Shown here one piece after another: positions 53,591-64,000 of a stretch of DNA of 64,000 bases (the first letter of the stretch is position 1; the number at the start of each line of letters is the position of its first letter). The position numbers and the translations under genes are program-made. Source of the DNA: Trichobilharzia szidati (taxonomy: Eukaryota; Platyhelminthes; Trematoda; Strigeidida; Schistosomatidae); the NCBI GenBank assembly GCA_944472155.2, contig OX235279.1, positions 46,969,564 to 47,033,563 of the forward strand. The letters are read 5' to 3'. A model generated the notes under the pieces. That model was not told the origin of the DNA, did not search any database, and saw only the letters and a program-made list of their open reading frames with translations.

Positions 53591-54261
53591 GTTAGAATAT
53601 AATACGTAGAGTCCAATTATTTAAAATATTCTTTAACCTTTCTATATACTACTTACCCATTGGGAAGCGAGCAATACCTTATGTTTCTAAATACCACATG
53701 ATTGCGCTTCGGCCAATTGTATGTAGGCCATTTCAAAGGTTATTAGTAAGCCTTCACTATTCCCTGCAACTCAGTGGTCAATTTCAGTTAAGCAGGTTCG
53801 AATCTCTAAGGTGAAATAAGTTTCTACTGAGTTTTGCTAATAACTGCTAAAAAGCATTAAATCTAAACTGAACAAGATTTACCGTTGTCTGAATCCACTT
53901 ACTAAGTAAAATACAGTACACTGAAGTATCGTATCTGTTGACCTGGTCATCACACAGCGAATTTCATCGATAAGCCATTTGACGATTAGATTTGTGGTTG
54001 TTTGTCATGGATTCCTGTAAATCAGTTAGTTCATCATCCCGCTAGTTGGTTCATTGATAGCATTGTGATGACGTTTCCTCTGCACGCATTGGATAGCCGA
54101 AGTTCAAGTTTATAAGTTTCTTTTAGCCACATTCATATCAATGCATGTGGACAACTACCAACTGGAATAATTAATCCAAAGTAATAAGCAGGGAAAGATT
54201 GAGAATGTCAGGGAATTCCTAGAAGCCTGGTATTATTATCCCTGCCCCCTCCCTTCTATTC

Positions 54262-54778
54262 AGAGCGTACTGATGAAGAGTCCCAAACTAGGACGAAACA
54301 GCTGTCCAGTACTCCCAGGTTTTCCAGTGGTTCTCTAACTAATGTCAGCTCATGATGAAAATCCTGTAAACAATCGAATCCCTACAAATCAACACTTGAA
54401 TATCAATGAGGTGCTCACTAGCGACTTGCCCTATTCAGGTAGGTAGTTACCTCGGGTTCTAGTGAGAAGTCGTGACCAGTAGGGTGCAGCAGGTCGGGTG
54501 TGAGGACACAATACTCGCCGAAGACATTGGCTAGGGGTCGCGCTATGTCGTAAATTGGCAGATGTTAGAATTCATGGGCCATTGGATCGGGTCCGAGTGG
54601 CTGCTGAATGGTCCATGAGCTCGCCTTGTAACCAGAAGGTCCTGGGTTCGAATCGTGGTGGTGGGTGTGTACTGATGAAGAGTCCCGAACTAAGACGAAA
54701 CAGCTGTCCAGCACTCCCAGGTTTTCCAATGGTTCTGTAACTAATGTCAGCTCATGATGAAAATCCTGAAACCTAGGG
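54262..54778 (+). repeat. Smα-like SINE, tandem dimer
   Basis: Two hammerhead segments (stem I plus core ACTGATGAAGAGTCC at 54269 and 54671) are exactly 402 bp apart, joined head to tail by one complete unit with tRNA-like head (54590-54665, box B GGGTTCGAATC). Both end in GTCAGCTCATGATGAAAATC. Both cores read ATGAAGA. Confidence 0.88.
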
Positions 54779-54849
54779 CTTTAGTAGAACATCTTCATTG
54801 CACTGTATTCTCTACTGTCATGCTTACCTGGCTCCTCGCCTACTTTACA

Positions 54850-54950
54850 AGCCACTTCTAAGCCCCGTAAAGAAGGAAGGTTGGACGTAAAACTGGCTAC
54901 CTCACTCCATGAAAAATGACCCTACTGCTAGTGAAACTTTGAAGTACAGA
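54850..54950 (+). repeat. tRNA-Gly-derived SINE, body fragment
   Basis: TAAAGAAGGAAGGTTGGACG, CTACCTCACTCCATGAAAAA and GCTAGTGAAACTTTGAAG follow the order of the SINE body. Head and most of the tail are missing. Confidence 0.5.
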
Positions 54951-54959
54951 AAAAAAGAA

Positions 54960-56030
54960 AGCCAGAAGCTTGAAACTCAGATAAGTTTACGACAAGTCAG
55001 TATAGATTCAATTTATTGATCAGTGAAGACCAAATATCAGTTTAGCGAGATGATGCAGACCAATACAGGTGAGTATAAAAATGGGAAAAGCTCTAGGAAC
55101 AACCAATCACAATTAAGGTCATCAGAAACGAATGTAATTTCGCTCCTGAAGAAATCTGAAAGCTTATCTTCTACTGCAGTTAGCACTGAAACTGTTATGC
55201 AGAAGGAGTAAGAACGCGTTTATCATAAATCATCTATCCAAAAAAGACAAAAATAACAACACCCAAATGCTGTCCACGGAGGCAGAAACAGTTGTCTTAT
55301 TAACTAATGTACAAAGTAAAGTACGAAGTTGACTTAATTAGCAAAAATGTTGGTCACAATAGGCTTTCAGAGTGCTTCATTGATTAGAGTTGTGTTAATA
55401 CGACTGAGTGACTGGTTGTCGTGTGAATTTTTGTGGCGTTATTCATATCAATTTTGAAATTTTATCATCAGTCAGCTATCCTGTGTATTAAACCTCATTG
55501 CATCGCATATATTGTTCTAAAAAACATAACTGTAGGATTATCAAGTTAGACGCGAGATAAGTTTACTACTTTTTGTAGATAGAATCCAAAATATCAGTTT
55601 TTTGATGGTAATTATGGGTTTGCTGTTTACAAAAAGCTTTCCGCTGGGAATATATTTTCCCTTGGAAGCACAGGAGCTGAGACATTTATGTTAAAAGAGT
55701 AAAGCATTTAAAATTTAAACTGATGTGTGGGCTGCATGCACTGATAAAACTTAATGATCTCTCTTAATATTTGTATTATGTACAAGTTCGCGTTAATTTT
55801 CACGTGTTATTTATATCGGACCACGCTGACAAATTCATTTTAGTGCACTAGCTTCTCAAGTAAAACAGTGTTTGTTAGTATAACCACCTGTATTATAGTG
55901 TTATATGACGCTTACGAATCCTTAGATTTGAGCTCGACTTACATCATTCTATTTGGAAAGTACTTTTTCAAGACCGAGAATGACTTTTATATCATACCAT
56001 AAGAAACGACGTTCATCTATTTGGTTATCT
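54960..56030. other. AT-rich intergenic sequence, nothing recognised
   Basis: A 62-codon frame at 55023-55211 has no family resemblance and normal stop density surrounds it. No repeat was assigned. Confidence 0.35.
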
Positions 56031-56034
56031 GATG

Positions 56035-56225
56035 TTTGGTTGTGGATTGATTTCAGTTAGAGAAACATTGGAAACTAGGGTGTACTGGACATCTGTTTTG
56101 TCCCAGTTTGGGACTCTTCAGTAGTACACAAACACCCGGGTTCGAACCCAAGACCTTTAGGTCACAAGTCAAGTTCGTAAGCCATTCAGCCACTAGGACC
56201 CAACTCATTGGGTAATGAATTCTAA
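56035..56225 (-). repeat. Smα-like SINE with canonical hammerhead core but mutated GAAA
   Basis: Minus strand: box B GGGTTCGAACCC, GTACTA, core CTGAAGA, perfect 5-bp stem II (GTCCC / GGGAC), then AAAA in place of GAAA, and GTCCAGTAC. It abuts another SINE at 56226. Confidence 0.82.
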
Positions 56226-56459
56226 TTCTTTGCTTTCCGAGTGGAACATAGGTCTTCATGCTTTGAGTTTAAAAAGTTTCGCTAGCTATGGTGTTAATTA
56301 TTTTTACGGAGTGGAGTTGCTAGCCTCACACCTAACCTGCCCTGTTTACTTGGCTTGCTAGCGGCTGAAGGAGGTTTAGAGGTGCGTCAGCACATAGTCA
56401 AACCCCGGACCACGTATGTGGTCGGCGAGCTTTTTACTGCTGAACCACCGACGCACTTC
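56226..56459 (-). repeat. tRNA-Gly-derived SINE with LINE-like tail
   Basis: Minus strand: GTGCGTCGGTGGTTCAGCAG, GGTCCGGGGTTTGACTATG, acceptor partner TGACGCACC, body, and tail GAAGACCTATGTTCCACTCG. It is immediately adjacent to, and in the same orientation as, the Smα-like copy at 56035. Confidence 0.85.
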
Positions 56460-57304
56460 AAGTAGTGTTAATTTCCCTTTAATTCGAAACTGACTAAGTG
56501 TTCAAGTCGTGAATATAAAGTCCTGTGTTATACAAATACATATGGGATTTGTAACTTTGCGTAGGCAGATGACTACATTAATATGTTAGCATGTAATTAG
56601 CCTAGTTTTCTCCTCCCCCCCAAAAAAATACTCCACACTTCCTGTTATTCATTCAATGACGACTTTTATCATCCTTGAGACAAACATTCTTTGGTACTCT
56701 GACATTTCAAAAGAGTGAATTGCCTAATATCTTTGCAAACAAGAGGATAAATTCTAGAAAATAGATGACATTTTCGAAGAAATAGAAATATTTAAGCAAT
56801 TTACTGTACCTAATATGATTTTATTGTAGGCATTCGTCAAAAAATCTTTTATCCGCACTGCCTACTTATTTGTAATGCCCTGTAATACCTAAAACAAAAC
56901 CCCACTGTTAATACTACTGTATAGCAAAACGCCAACTGGAAAAAGTACCAGACGAGTTACTAAATATGTGAATGACTTATTAATGTGAAGACTTAGATTA
57001 CACTAACTGGAAATGCGTTTAAATTTAGTCCATAGTATTCAATAATAATGTTCATTAGTAAGGTGATGTAAGAGGCGGAGACTTTTTGCACTTAAAAAAC
57101 AGAAGAAACAAAAGTTGTAAGCATTACGAAATACATGTCAAATACTTAGGCTTACTTAGGAAACAATTCCTAAGATTGCTACAGTAAGCAGAAGGAAGTC
57201 TGTAATATTTGACAGAACAGCCAGAAAAAAATCTTTTGAAATCTACGGACACTTACATCGACAGTAGCAATTGTCTTATATAGTTCCGTTCACATAACCA
57301 TCTG

Positions 57305-60010
57305 TTCTTGGCTAACCCTAATTTCAGAATCTGTGAGAGGAGGTGCAATAAAATTGAAATGTCCAAGCTGTTAACCGGAGAGTCAGTAATCTACCCTGGT
57401 CACCCAGATGGCAACCACAAGTATACTGAGGAAGTGGCTATCATAGTGTCACCAACAGCATCAAAGGCTCTCATACAAAGAGAATTAGTCATCTTCTTGA
57501 TAACGACAACAAGATTCAACTCAAAAAGAGGGAAAGCTACAAGAGAATAGAGAAGACTTCTACAGAAAACTTGCCAAGACCCCAGACAGATGACGAAGTC
57601 AAAATTCTGGTGAGTGGCTAGGAGGCCTAAGCGGATAAAGAAAATAACAAAGGAAGAGAACTGATCATTTGTCGAAATTAATGAGAAATTTACGGAGAAT
57701 CCTTTATAGATTTCTGAGATTCCAGTGATTTGACGATTAGAGGCAATGTGTACAAGTAAAATGGTATATATAAGGCTACATAGGTTTTACCACACAGGCA
57801 AACCAAAAATCAAATAGACTTCGTTCCAATCTCAAGAAAGTGGAGACACGGCCTTCTGCAAACAAAATAGAGAAGGGGAGCAGATGTGGGCTCAGACCAT
57901 TATCTAGTGCAAGAAACATTCGAGGTCAAGTTGAAAGCCTTTAAGGCAACTTATGATGAACCACAATTCAATTTCAACACCTAGAAATTGAACGACATGA
58001 CTACAAAGGCATCTTCTCTGCTGTTATTAGGGAAAATTTGGAGACATTAAGCAATACTGCCGAGGAAACCTGTGTTGAAGAACACTGGAACTCTCAGAAA
58101 GCCACCGAGGAGAAAGCCTGCATAGACACCTTGGGCAAAAAGAAGAAACAGGAAAAAGAGTGACTCTCTACAGAATTCTGGAGGGTGACTAAGAAGAGAA
58201 GAGTGTTGAGGCCGAAGATGGACCAGTGCAAAGATGAACAATGGAAGCAGAAAGTGAGCGTAATCTACAGCGCATTAAACTAACAGGGTGAGGAGAATGC
58301 CAAGAAAGAAAAAAGATGCCTCTTCAACACACTAGCATAACAGGCTGCAGGTAAAATTGACCTAGTAAAAGAATATCAGAAAGGTAGGTCTGGAAAAAGT
58401 TAAGGCAGTTGAAGCCAGTGAAGAACAGTGAAGGAAATCTAGTTACCAAAGAGGTAGAACAGAGAAAACGTTAGGCTGATCACTTCAAGGTACACTTGAA
58501 TCGGCCACCAACTACAAATCGTCCAGAAATACCACCTCTAGGCACGAAACTATCAATAAACACCAGCCCTAAAACAAAGACAAACGTTTTAAATGGTCAT
58601 GAAGTTATTAAAATCAGAAAATGCAGCTGGACCAGATGGAATCGTCGAAGAGACACCAGTAACGGACACAGATACCCCAACGGAAATGCTTTCCAAAATG
58701 CTACAGGAGAGATGGGAAGAAGGAAGGGTGGGTACCTGTGGATTGTGAAATAGGCCACTGTGTCAAACTGATGAAGATGGTAGACTTAAGTTTAAGCTCA
58801 AACTGGTATGAAATCGTGTCCTGTTTGCCCTAAGCCGAAATAATGAGCGGCGTCATCCTAGGAAGACTACAAGATGACCTGGACGGAAAACTTGTCGCAG
58901 AACAAGTTGGATTCAGGAAAAATAAGTAATGCGCGATCAAAATCTCAGTGCTACGCATTATCACTGAACAGAACACAGAAGGGCAGTCAGCTCTCTATCT
59001 CGAATTCAACCACCCTGAAGAGACTTCCAACAGCTTCGACTGGCAAGTAATTTAGGACCCACCAGAATACTAAGGGGTGCAGTGCTGCAAAAATTGAAAA
59101 AGCCTCACTGAACAACCATTTGATGAAGCCTCATGAGAAGCAATTTTACAACGGAAACATCGCCGTAGCATTTGAAATGGAGACAAGAGTAGCACAAGGC
59201 TGCATACTATCATCAGTCATGTTTCTGATTCTGGTGGACTGGGTCACGCAGCAGCAGATCTTGGGAATGAGAAGACGGGTATACATCGGACCCCTAAAAC
59301 ACTAAAAGATTTAGACTTCTCAAATGATTTTCATGTCTCACAAACGTGAGGATATCCAAGCAGAAGCCAGAAGAAGGGGCGAAGGTAGGACTTCAAGTGG
59401 AAGTAGAAGGCAGATGTGACGAAAACACCCAACCAACCACAAACACCATTAACCATCAACTATTAGTATCATTTCAACTACTGACAGGAGGCACAAGTGA
59501 CAATGATAAGGCCAGAATCAGGAAAGCAAGATAGACATCTACTGTTCTGAAATAGTCATGGAGATCCACAGTACTTAATACAAGGATAGAAATATGAATT
59601 TTCAGCACTGATGGCAAGTTATAGTGCTTCTACATGGTTCAGAGGCCTGGTGTGCCAAACACGAAGGACACTTCCAACAACCTCCTGTAGACTTACACCA
59701 GTACCTGTCTTCGCTCGATACGGAAGATGAGATAACTGGACGGAAAGGATAAACGACAAGGAACTCTTGCCCAATGAGAATGAGGAAAAATTTGGAGGTG
59801 GATTAGACATACACTGAGGCGACACCTTGGAGTAGTATCACAGGTTCTTGGATGGAGCAACCAGCAATAAGTTAGGCATTCGTGGGTGAAGAAAAGTTGA
59901 AAGTTTGTGGGTAGTCATGAAGCCAGTAAAAAATTATGTCAGAGAACCAGGTGAAGTGGTGATGTGGAGCTAATACTTTATGTCCCACACGGAACGAATG
60001 CTATTTAATA
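57305..60010 (+). mobile_element. LINE copy E, near full length but highly decayed
   Basis: The longest copy. Endonuclease text MSKLLTGESVIYPGHPDGNH and EEVAIIVSPTASKALIQREL at 57357-57480; GADVGSDHYLVQETFEVKLK at about 57880; RT thumb and finger text around 58600-58930 (VGFRKNK at 58908); ALYLEF at 58990; VAQGCILSSVMFLILVDW at 59189-59245; LKDLDFSNDF where FADD is expected; LRSIRKMR at 59710. The end TTATGTCCCACACGGAACGA corresponds to the CCTATGTTCCAC 3' end of the other copies. Dozens of stops and frameshifts. It is the same family as fragments A to D, showing that the family has an AP-type endonuclease. Confidence 0.82.
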
Positions 60011-60014
60011 CAGT

Positions 60015-61215
60015 GCACCTTAGTTTCGTCCTTCAGTTGATTCGTACTCATAAATTTCGTTTGACACTTTAATCGGAGGGTGAAAACTATTCACTGTATT
60101 AAGATAAGAAATGTCAGTATTGCAATTTGTTAAATTTGTTCAATATTATATGAAATAAATGTCTCTTTTCTAGTGTATTAAAGGATTGCACTAAAGTATT
60201 ATTTATTGTGATTTTGAATAATTATATGTTCTATTTTACCTTGAAGAAAAGTGGCAGCAAAATGTTTGAATTTCAGCATGAACTTAACTCTCTTTCTAAA
60301 TAACTAATTTTATGTCCTTCTTTAGGCAACAACTACTTTACATGAAGAATGGAATTTTTGTCATTTTGATGTGGATGAACCTAACTGCCTTTGATTTTTC
60401 AACAGGGTGGTTATTTCTTGAGGCAGTATATACTATCTGTCACCTTTAAAGACAATACTATGTCTCTCTCACTCTTTCTTCTATGCTTTATTTTCCTGAA
60501 AAAAATTAACTTCTTAAAAATGTGCGAAATGACATTATTTGTGTGCAGTAGGAAGGAGTTGACTAACATACATTTTTGTCTGTCATAGTAACAGTTTTGA
60601 TTGGTCTGTTTGTTATAAGTTGAAGGCCATTCTTTCGCATGCTGCCCCGCTGTTATATTGGTCACTAGTTCACAGTTGTCTACATTCTTTCTGTTACACC
60701 TAGTAGGCGGTAAACAACAGATGAAAATAAATTTTTTGATGCGTGTTGTTTAAATCAATACGTTGCACTATATTTAAAATCTGCTTCTATATATTAAACT
60801 ATTATTGGTTCAATGCCAATAAAAGTTGTTTACCCGAACATTTTTGTTTATATAATTAACACGAAGAAGTAATTCTGCGTGGAGGTTTTTAAAGTTACGA
60901 TTGTACTGCATATGCATGTATGTATATGTATGGTGATTATGTTTCGTTTATCACCATCTACTGTTAATGTGCATTGCAGTTTTGATTAAGAGAATGAAAA
61001 ACCGCTCATATCTCATGTAGATAATCAGCGTTGTCTGTTTAGGTGTCTGTTTAATGAAATACATAAGCCACTTCCGTATAAGATTTTACTGAAACCATAT
61101 AAGGATTACAACTCATTGATATTTATTTGTTTAAGAGCGAAATGCTCGGTATCTGCTGATATGTCAGCTCCTAGTATGGATGCTCATAGTTAACATTATG
61201 TCATTTGTACGATGG
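60015..61215. other. AT-rich sequence, nothing recognised
   Basis: No repeat family, RNA gene or supported coding exon between the LINE copy and the next SINE. Confidence 0.35.
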
Positions 61216-61217
61216 TG

Positions 61218-61500
61218 ACTAGGAGTGGAGTCCAACATGTGCACCTTGTCTCACCTGAGACTCGTCAGCTGCATGAACATTCATTCCCATCCGGTGAAGG
61301 TGTCCCCATAAGAAGTTGCCTTCATGACTAAGTGTTCTAATGGGTAGCGTTTTAATATACTTAAAATGATGGGCGCTGGGTTTAATTCTCAGTGGGAACA
61401 ACATTGCTCACTGGAGATTCAGGTACATCCAACCGACGAGTTCCAAATAGGACGAAATACTTATCCTAGATTCAACTCGTAACATCATTAAATTGACTTA
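61218..61500 (+). repeat. Smα SINE of the classical type, decayed
   Basis: Box-B-like GGGTTTAATTCTC at about 61380, then a hammerhead: stem I part ACATCCAA, core CCGACGA (61437-61443), stem II GTTCC / GGAC with loop AAATA, GAAA, stem III ATACTTAT, triplet ATC, CTAGATTC. The loop AAATA and the CTGGATTC-like stem I are those of the classical schistosome Smα hammerhead as I recall it. U4 is mutated to C. Confidence 0.6.
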
Positions 61501-61557
61501 AATGCATCTAAATAGCATTTTAATGTTCAGTTTGTGGATTATAACGGTGACTCTTTT

Positions 61558-61797
61558 TTTATTGCTTCGCATCCCAGATGAACGTATGGCTTCCAACTTC
61601 AGCTTTGAAGTTTTAGTAGCGGTGGTGTTTTTGTTTACAAGGTGAGGTAGCTAGCCTCACTTCCAAATTCTCCTCTTCCCCGGTGTTTACTACTGGCTAA
61701 GTGAGGTTTAGGACTGCATCGGCTGGGAATCAACCGCGGACCAGGTGCGTGATTGGCAAGCATTCGACGACTGAACTGCTAACTCATACATCTTGAC
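61558..61797 (-). repeat. tRNA-Gly-derived SINE, diverged
   Basis: Minus strand: TAGCAGTTCAGTCGTCGAAT, box-B-like GCGGTTGATTCCCAGC, acceptor CGATGCAG, body CTTAGCCAGTAGTAAACACC and tail GGAAGCCATACGTTCATCTG. Confidence 0.75.
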
Positions 61798-61799
61798 TC

Positions 61800-63935
61800 T
61801 TGAACTGAGCATTTAATTTCACTAGTATCTTCTCTGACATAATGACTGTTTAAATTTACTTTCACTCTTGATGCTTCTTTTTTGCTCACCACTGGACTAT
61901 CTACTATTCTAAGTTCTGATGTGTGCTCATTAAACAGTAAGTGAGCGGAAAGCTGTCAGCGCAGACCGAAGGAACAACTCAGTCATATTTCTTTCACCCT
62001 GTTGCCTGACAAATTTAACTTGCTGAGAATTTCGAAGCTCTGATTCATTACATCTTCGTTATTGCTGGTATTATTTTTGATGGTCAGAGTACTGTGCACT
62101 AATCACTGTACTGTAAGCAGTACGATCACATTATATGTTTACCTCATATAAAACTCCAAAAACACCGATGGACAGTCTACATGCCAGTCTAACAAGGATG
62201 TAAGATGAGTGCTACTCACTGCTCACTACAAAATCAAAGGCACTAAAGCACGAATGACCTTGAACTCACCAACCACATGATAAAGGCGATTTCTGCGTAG
62301 AAAATACATATATCAACGAAAATAATGAATTAAAAGGCATGAAACTGTTGCACAGGGTACCCTTGTCTGACATATGACAAAAATACCTCTTAGTTTTGAA
62401 ATGGAGTATCAACAGAGTAATTTAACCATATTCTACGCGTATAATTGTTTAGGTCTTCTAACCCTAAGAATAAATCTAATCCTTCCTTAACCTGGCCATA
62501 ACGTGAAAGTATCCCTAAACTAACTCTAGTCTGACTCAAACCAACCCTTATGTCGCCTTCATTGGGTTAACCAAACCCTAACCCGTCCTCAGCTTAAACC
62601 TCAACGTAATCTTTCCCAAACCTAACCCGAAACTTGCCAGATATCCCATTTAATAACATAACACCTCATTAGGCATGTTTTATTCATGGTTACAATATTA
62701 TCTACCAGGTTTCACTAACTTGTTCACTGATCACTTCAAGGTCATTGGTGCTGTTGCCCTCCACGGGTACTTACTATTGCATAAAGTTTAACTAGGCCCT
62801 AACTAGCATGGAAACAAGAATAAAAATATAAGACATGCTATTGAACTGTTCGAATACATTACAACACATTTGTCCGAATTCTCGTTCACTCATAATCTTA
62901 TACGTTTGAATGATTTTGGCACTATGTCTTTACACCTTGAGCCCATTATCCCTACAAAACTTCAATTCTGTATGCAATATTCTAATTGCGCAACACTGTT
63001 AACCTAGTGTAGGCCTATGCACTTTTGTTGCATGTAAATAACACTGACACAACAAAAGTGCTGTAAATTTTCCCACTATGGTTCGTATTACATCACTCAC
63101 TAGCACAGCCTACGCGTAATAATTCTGTCTTGCGTTAACAATAGTATAAACAATGTACTTTCTATTATTATGTAGTTTCAATGATCTTTTTTTAGAAGTG
63201 TATTTTATTATACCTAAGTAATAATTGTGTTAATAATGTGTGTTCTGTGAATGGAAAAGAAGAAAAAATTAGAATATATACATATCCAGAAATCAGTTCA
63301 AGCAATAAGCTGACTATTCCAAGCTTTCCATTGATCCTACTAGATAATTTCCAAAGAGTTTTCCTTTCTGAATGAACTAATCACTAGTGTGCAGATATTT
63401 ATAGAAAAGTGTAGTTAACGTTTTATGTTGTTCTGTGATCACCTGATTGTGCCGGCGTGGTCAAACACACGAACACACCCACACACACATACAGTGAGCC
63501 AACTAAGACCGTTCAGAATGAATAATGTATTCGGTAGCATTTCTGTGAAAGCCATAAAGTTGAGCCACTGACTTAGAGTGTGATATTATATATTAAACTG
63601 TATATCAAGGTGAAAATTACATATGACCAGATGCATAGATGCCTGTCTTAAGCATCACTTGATAATGTAACACATTAATCAGAGGTCAGCTGAATAAGAC
63701 GTTGTGAAATGCAAATCGGTATCCTAATTTCGGAAAGTCTCAGTATGCATTTACGATCCCCTTGTCATAAAGGTATGCAGCGCTACAGTCACAGTTGTTA
63801 ACAATAAATTTTCATTGCGCACAAACGATTCTTAAGTGAGTAAATTAACAGCTCGTAACCATGTTTAATTTCAGGTCTGTTGGACAAAAAGTACAGTGTG
63901 AGTTCTCAACAAGATGATTATTCAATCCAAAGAAC
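61800..63935. other. AT-rich sequence with one CCCTAA-like stretch
   Basis: Between 62455 and 62640 the plus strand is rich in AACCCTAA and CCTAACCC words; see findings. Elsewhere there are only short open frames, a CA run at 63465-63490, and no recognised repeats. Confidence 0.4.
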
Positions 63936-63940
63936 CTCTG

Positions 63941-64000
63941 TGCGTCGGTAGCACAGTGGTTAGGACTCCCGCCGACCATGCACATGGTCCGGGGTTCGAT
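63941..64000 (+). repeat. tRNA-Gly-derived SINE head, cut by the window edge
   Basis: TGCGTCGGTAGCACAGTGGT, then box B CCGGGGTTCGAT; identical layout to the copy at 37568. The body and tail lie outside the window. Confidence 0.85.

Larger units (their letters stand above)
51860..54260. other. Upstream region of the CCDC141-like gene
   Basis: 5' untranslated region and presumed promoter side. There are AT-rich stretches, a TCTCTCTC-GCGCGCGC tract at 52551-52577, several CA/GT microsatellites (52660-52720, 52975-53060), and a SINE at 53366. No TATA box or start site can be assigned with confidence, and no other gene is visible. Confidence 0.4.

Noticed and set aside
54269..54300. Hammerhead core read as CTGATGA with an AGA insertion
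   Set aside because: The alternative register pairs stem I perfectly (GTACTG with CAGTAC) and is supported by copies reading CTGAAGA, so the insertion model is unnecessary.
1..64000. CRISPR arrays, operons, prokaryotic or viral gene clusters
   Set aside because: No regularly spaced short repeats and no dense gene packing; the window is intron-rich eukaryotic DNA.

Overview
The window looks like a chromosomal segment of a blood fluke (Schistosoma or a close relative). The reasons are the AT-rich sequence, one gene cut into many small exons by TE-filled GT-AG introns, and the repeat content: tRNA-derived SINEs carrying hammerhead-ribozyme motifs of the Smα type, schistosome-type non-LTR retrotransposons and Penelope-like (GIY-YIG) remnants. 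The species is not decidable from the sequence alone. I see no prokaryotic features.

Host gene: one minus-strand gene occupies most of the window. I assembled 19 consecutive coding exons from an ATG at 51857-51859 down to 3944. All have GT donors and AG acceptors, and they join in frame to 1,617 codons without a stop. The product starts with the signature STVAVQAG...IVLAVLRCGNW, followed by QSQVYAAMAESL, which I recognise as the coiled-coil/spectrin-repeat protein CCDC141. After about 1,100 residues of alpha-helical spectrin-like repeats come three complete I-set immunoglobulin domains and the start of a fourth. The 3' end of the gene lies beyond position 1.

Repeats: the introns and the roughly 12 kb upstream of the start codon are packed with transposable-element relics on both strands. 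(1) Five fragments of one endonuclease/reverse-transcriptase LINE, the longest at 57305-60010, all broken. (2) A tRNA-Gly-derived SINE whose 3' tail matches the 3' end of that LINE. (3) A tRNA-like SINE of about 400 bp (Smα-related) with a hammerhead motif, present as permuted monomers, one tandem dimer and several inverted pairs. (4) A third tRNA-like SINE with a fully canonical hammerhead at 27326-27370. (5) Penelope-like remnants, including one open GIY-YIG reading frame at 48225-48803. (6) A possible LTR at 8711-8862. (7) An unnamed dispersed repeat shared by two introns.

The most interesting signals are the two hammerhead SINE families. Both have self-complementary stem III, one has unit-length permuted or dimeric insertions, and some copies sit as inverted duplicates that share private mutations. 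Together these suggest amplification through self-cleaving, possibly circular, RNA.
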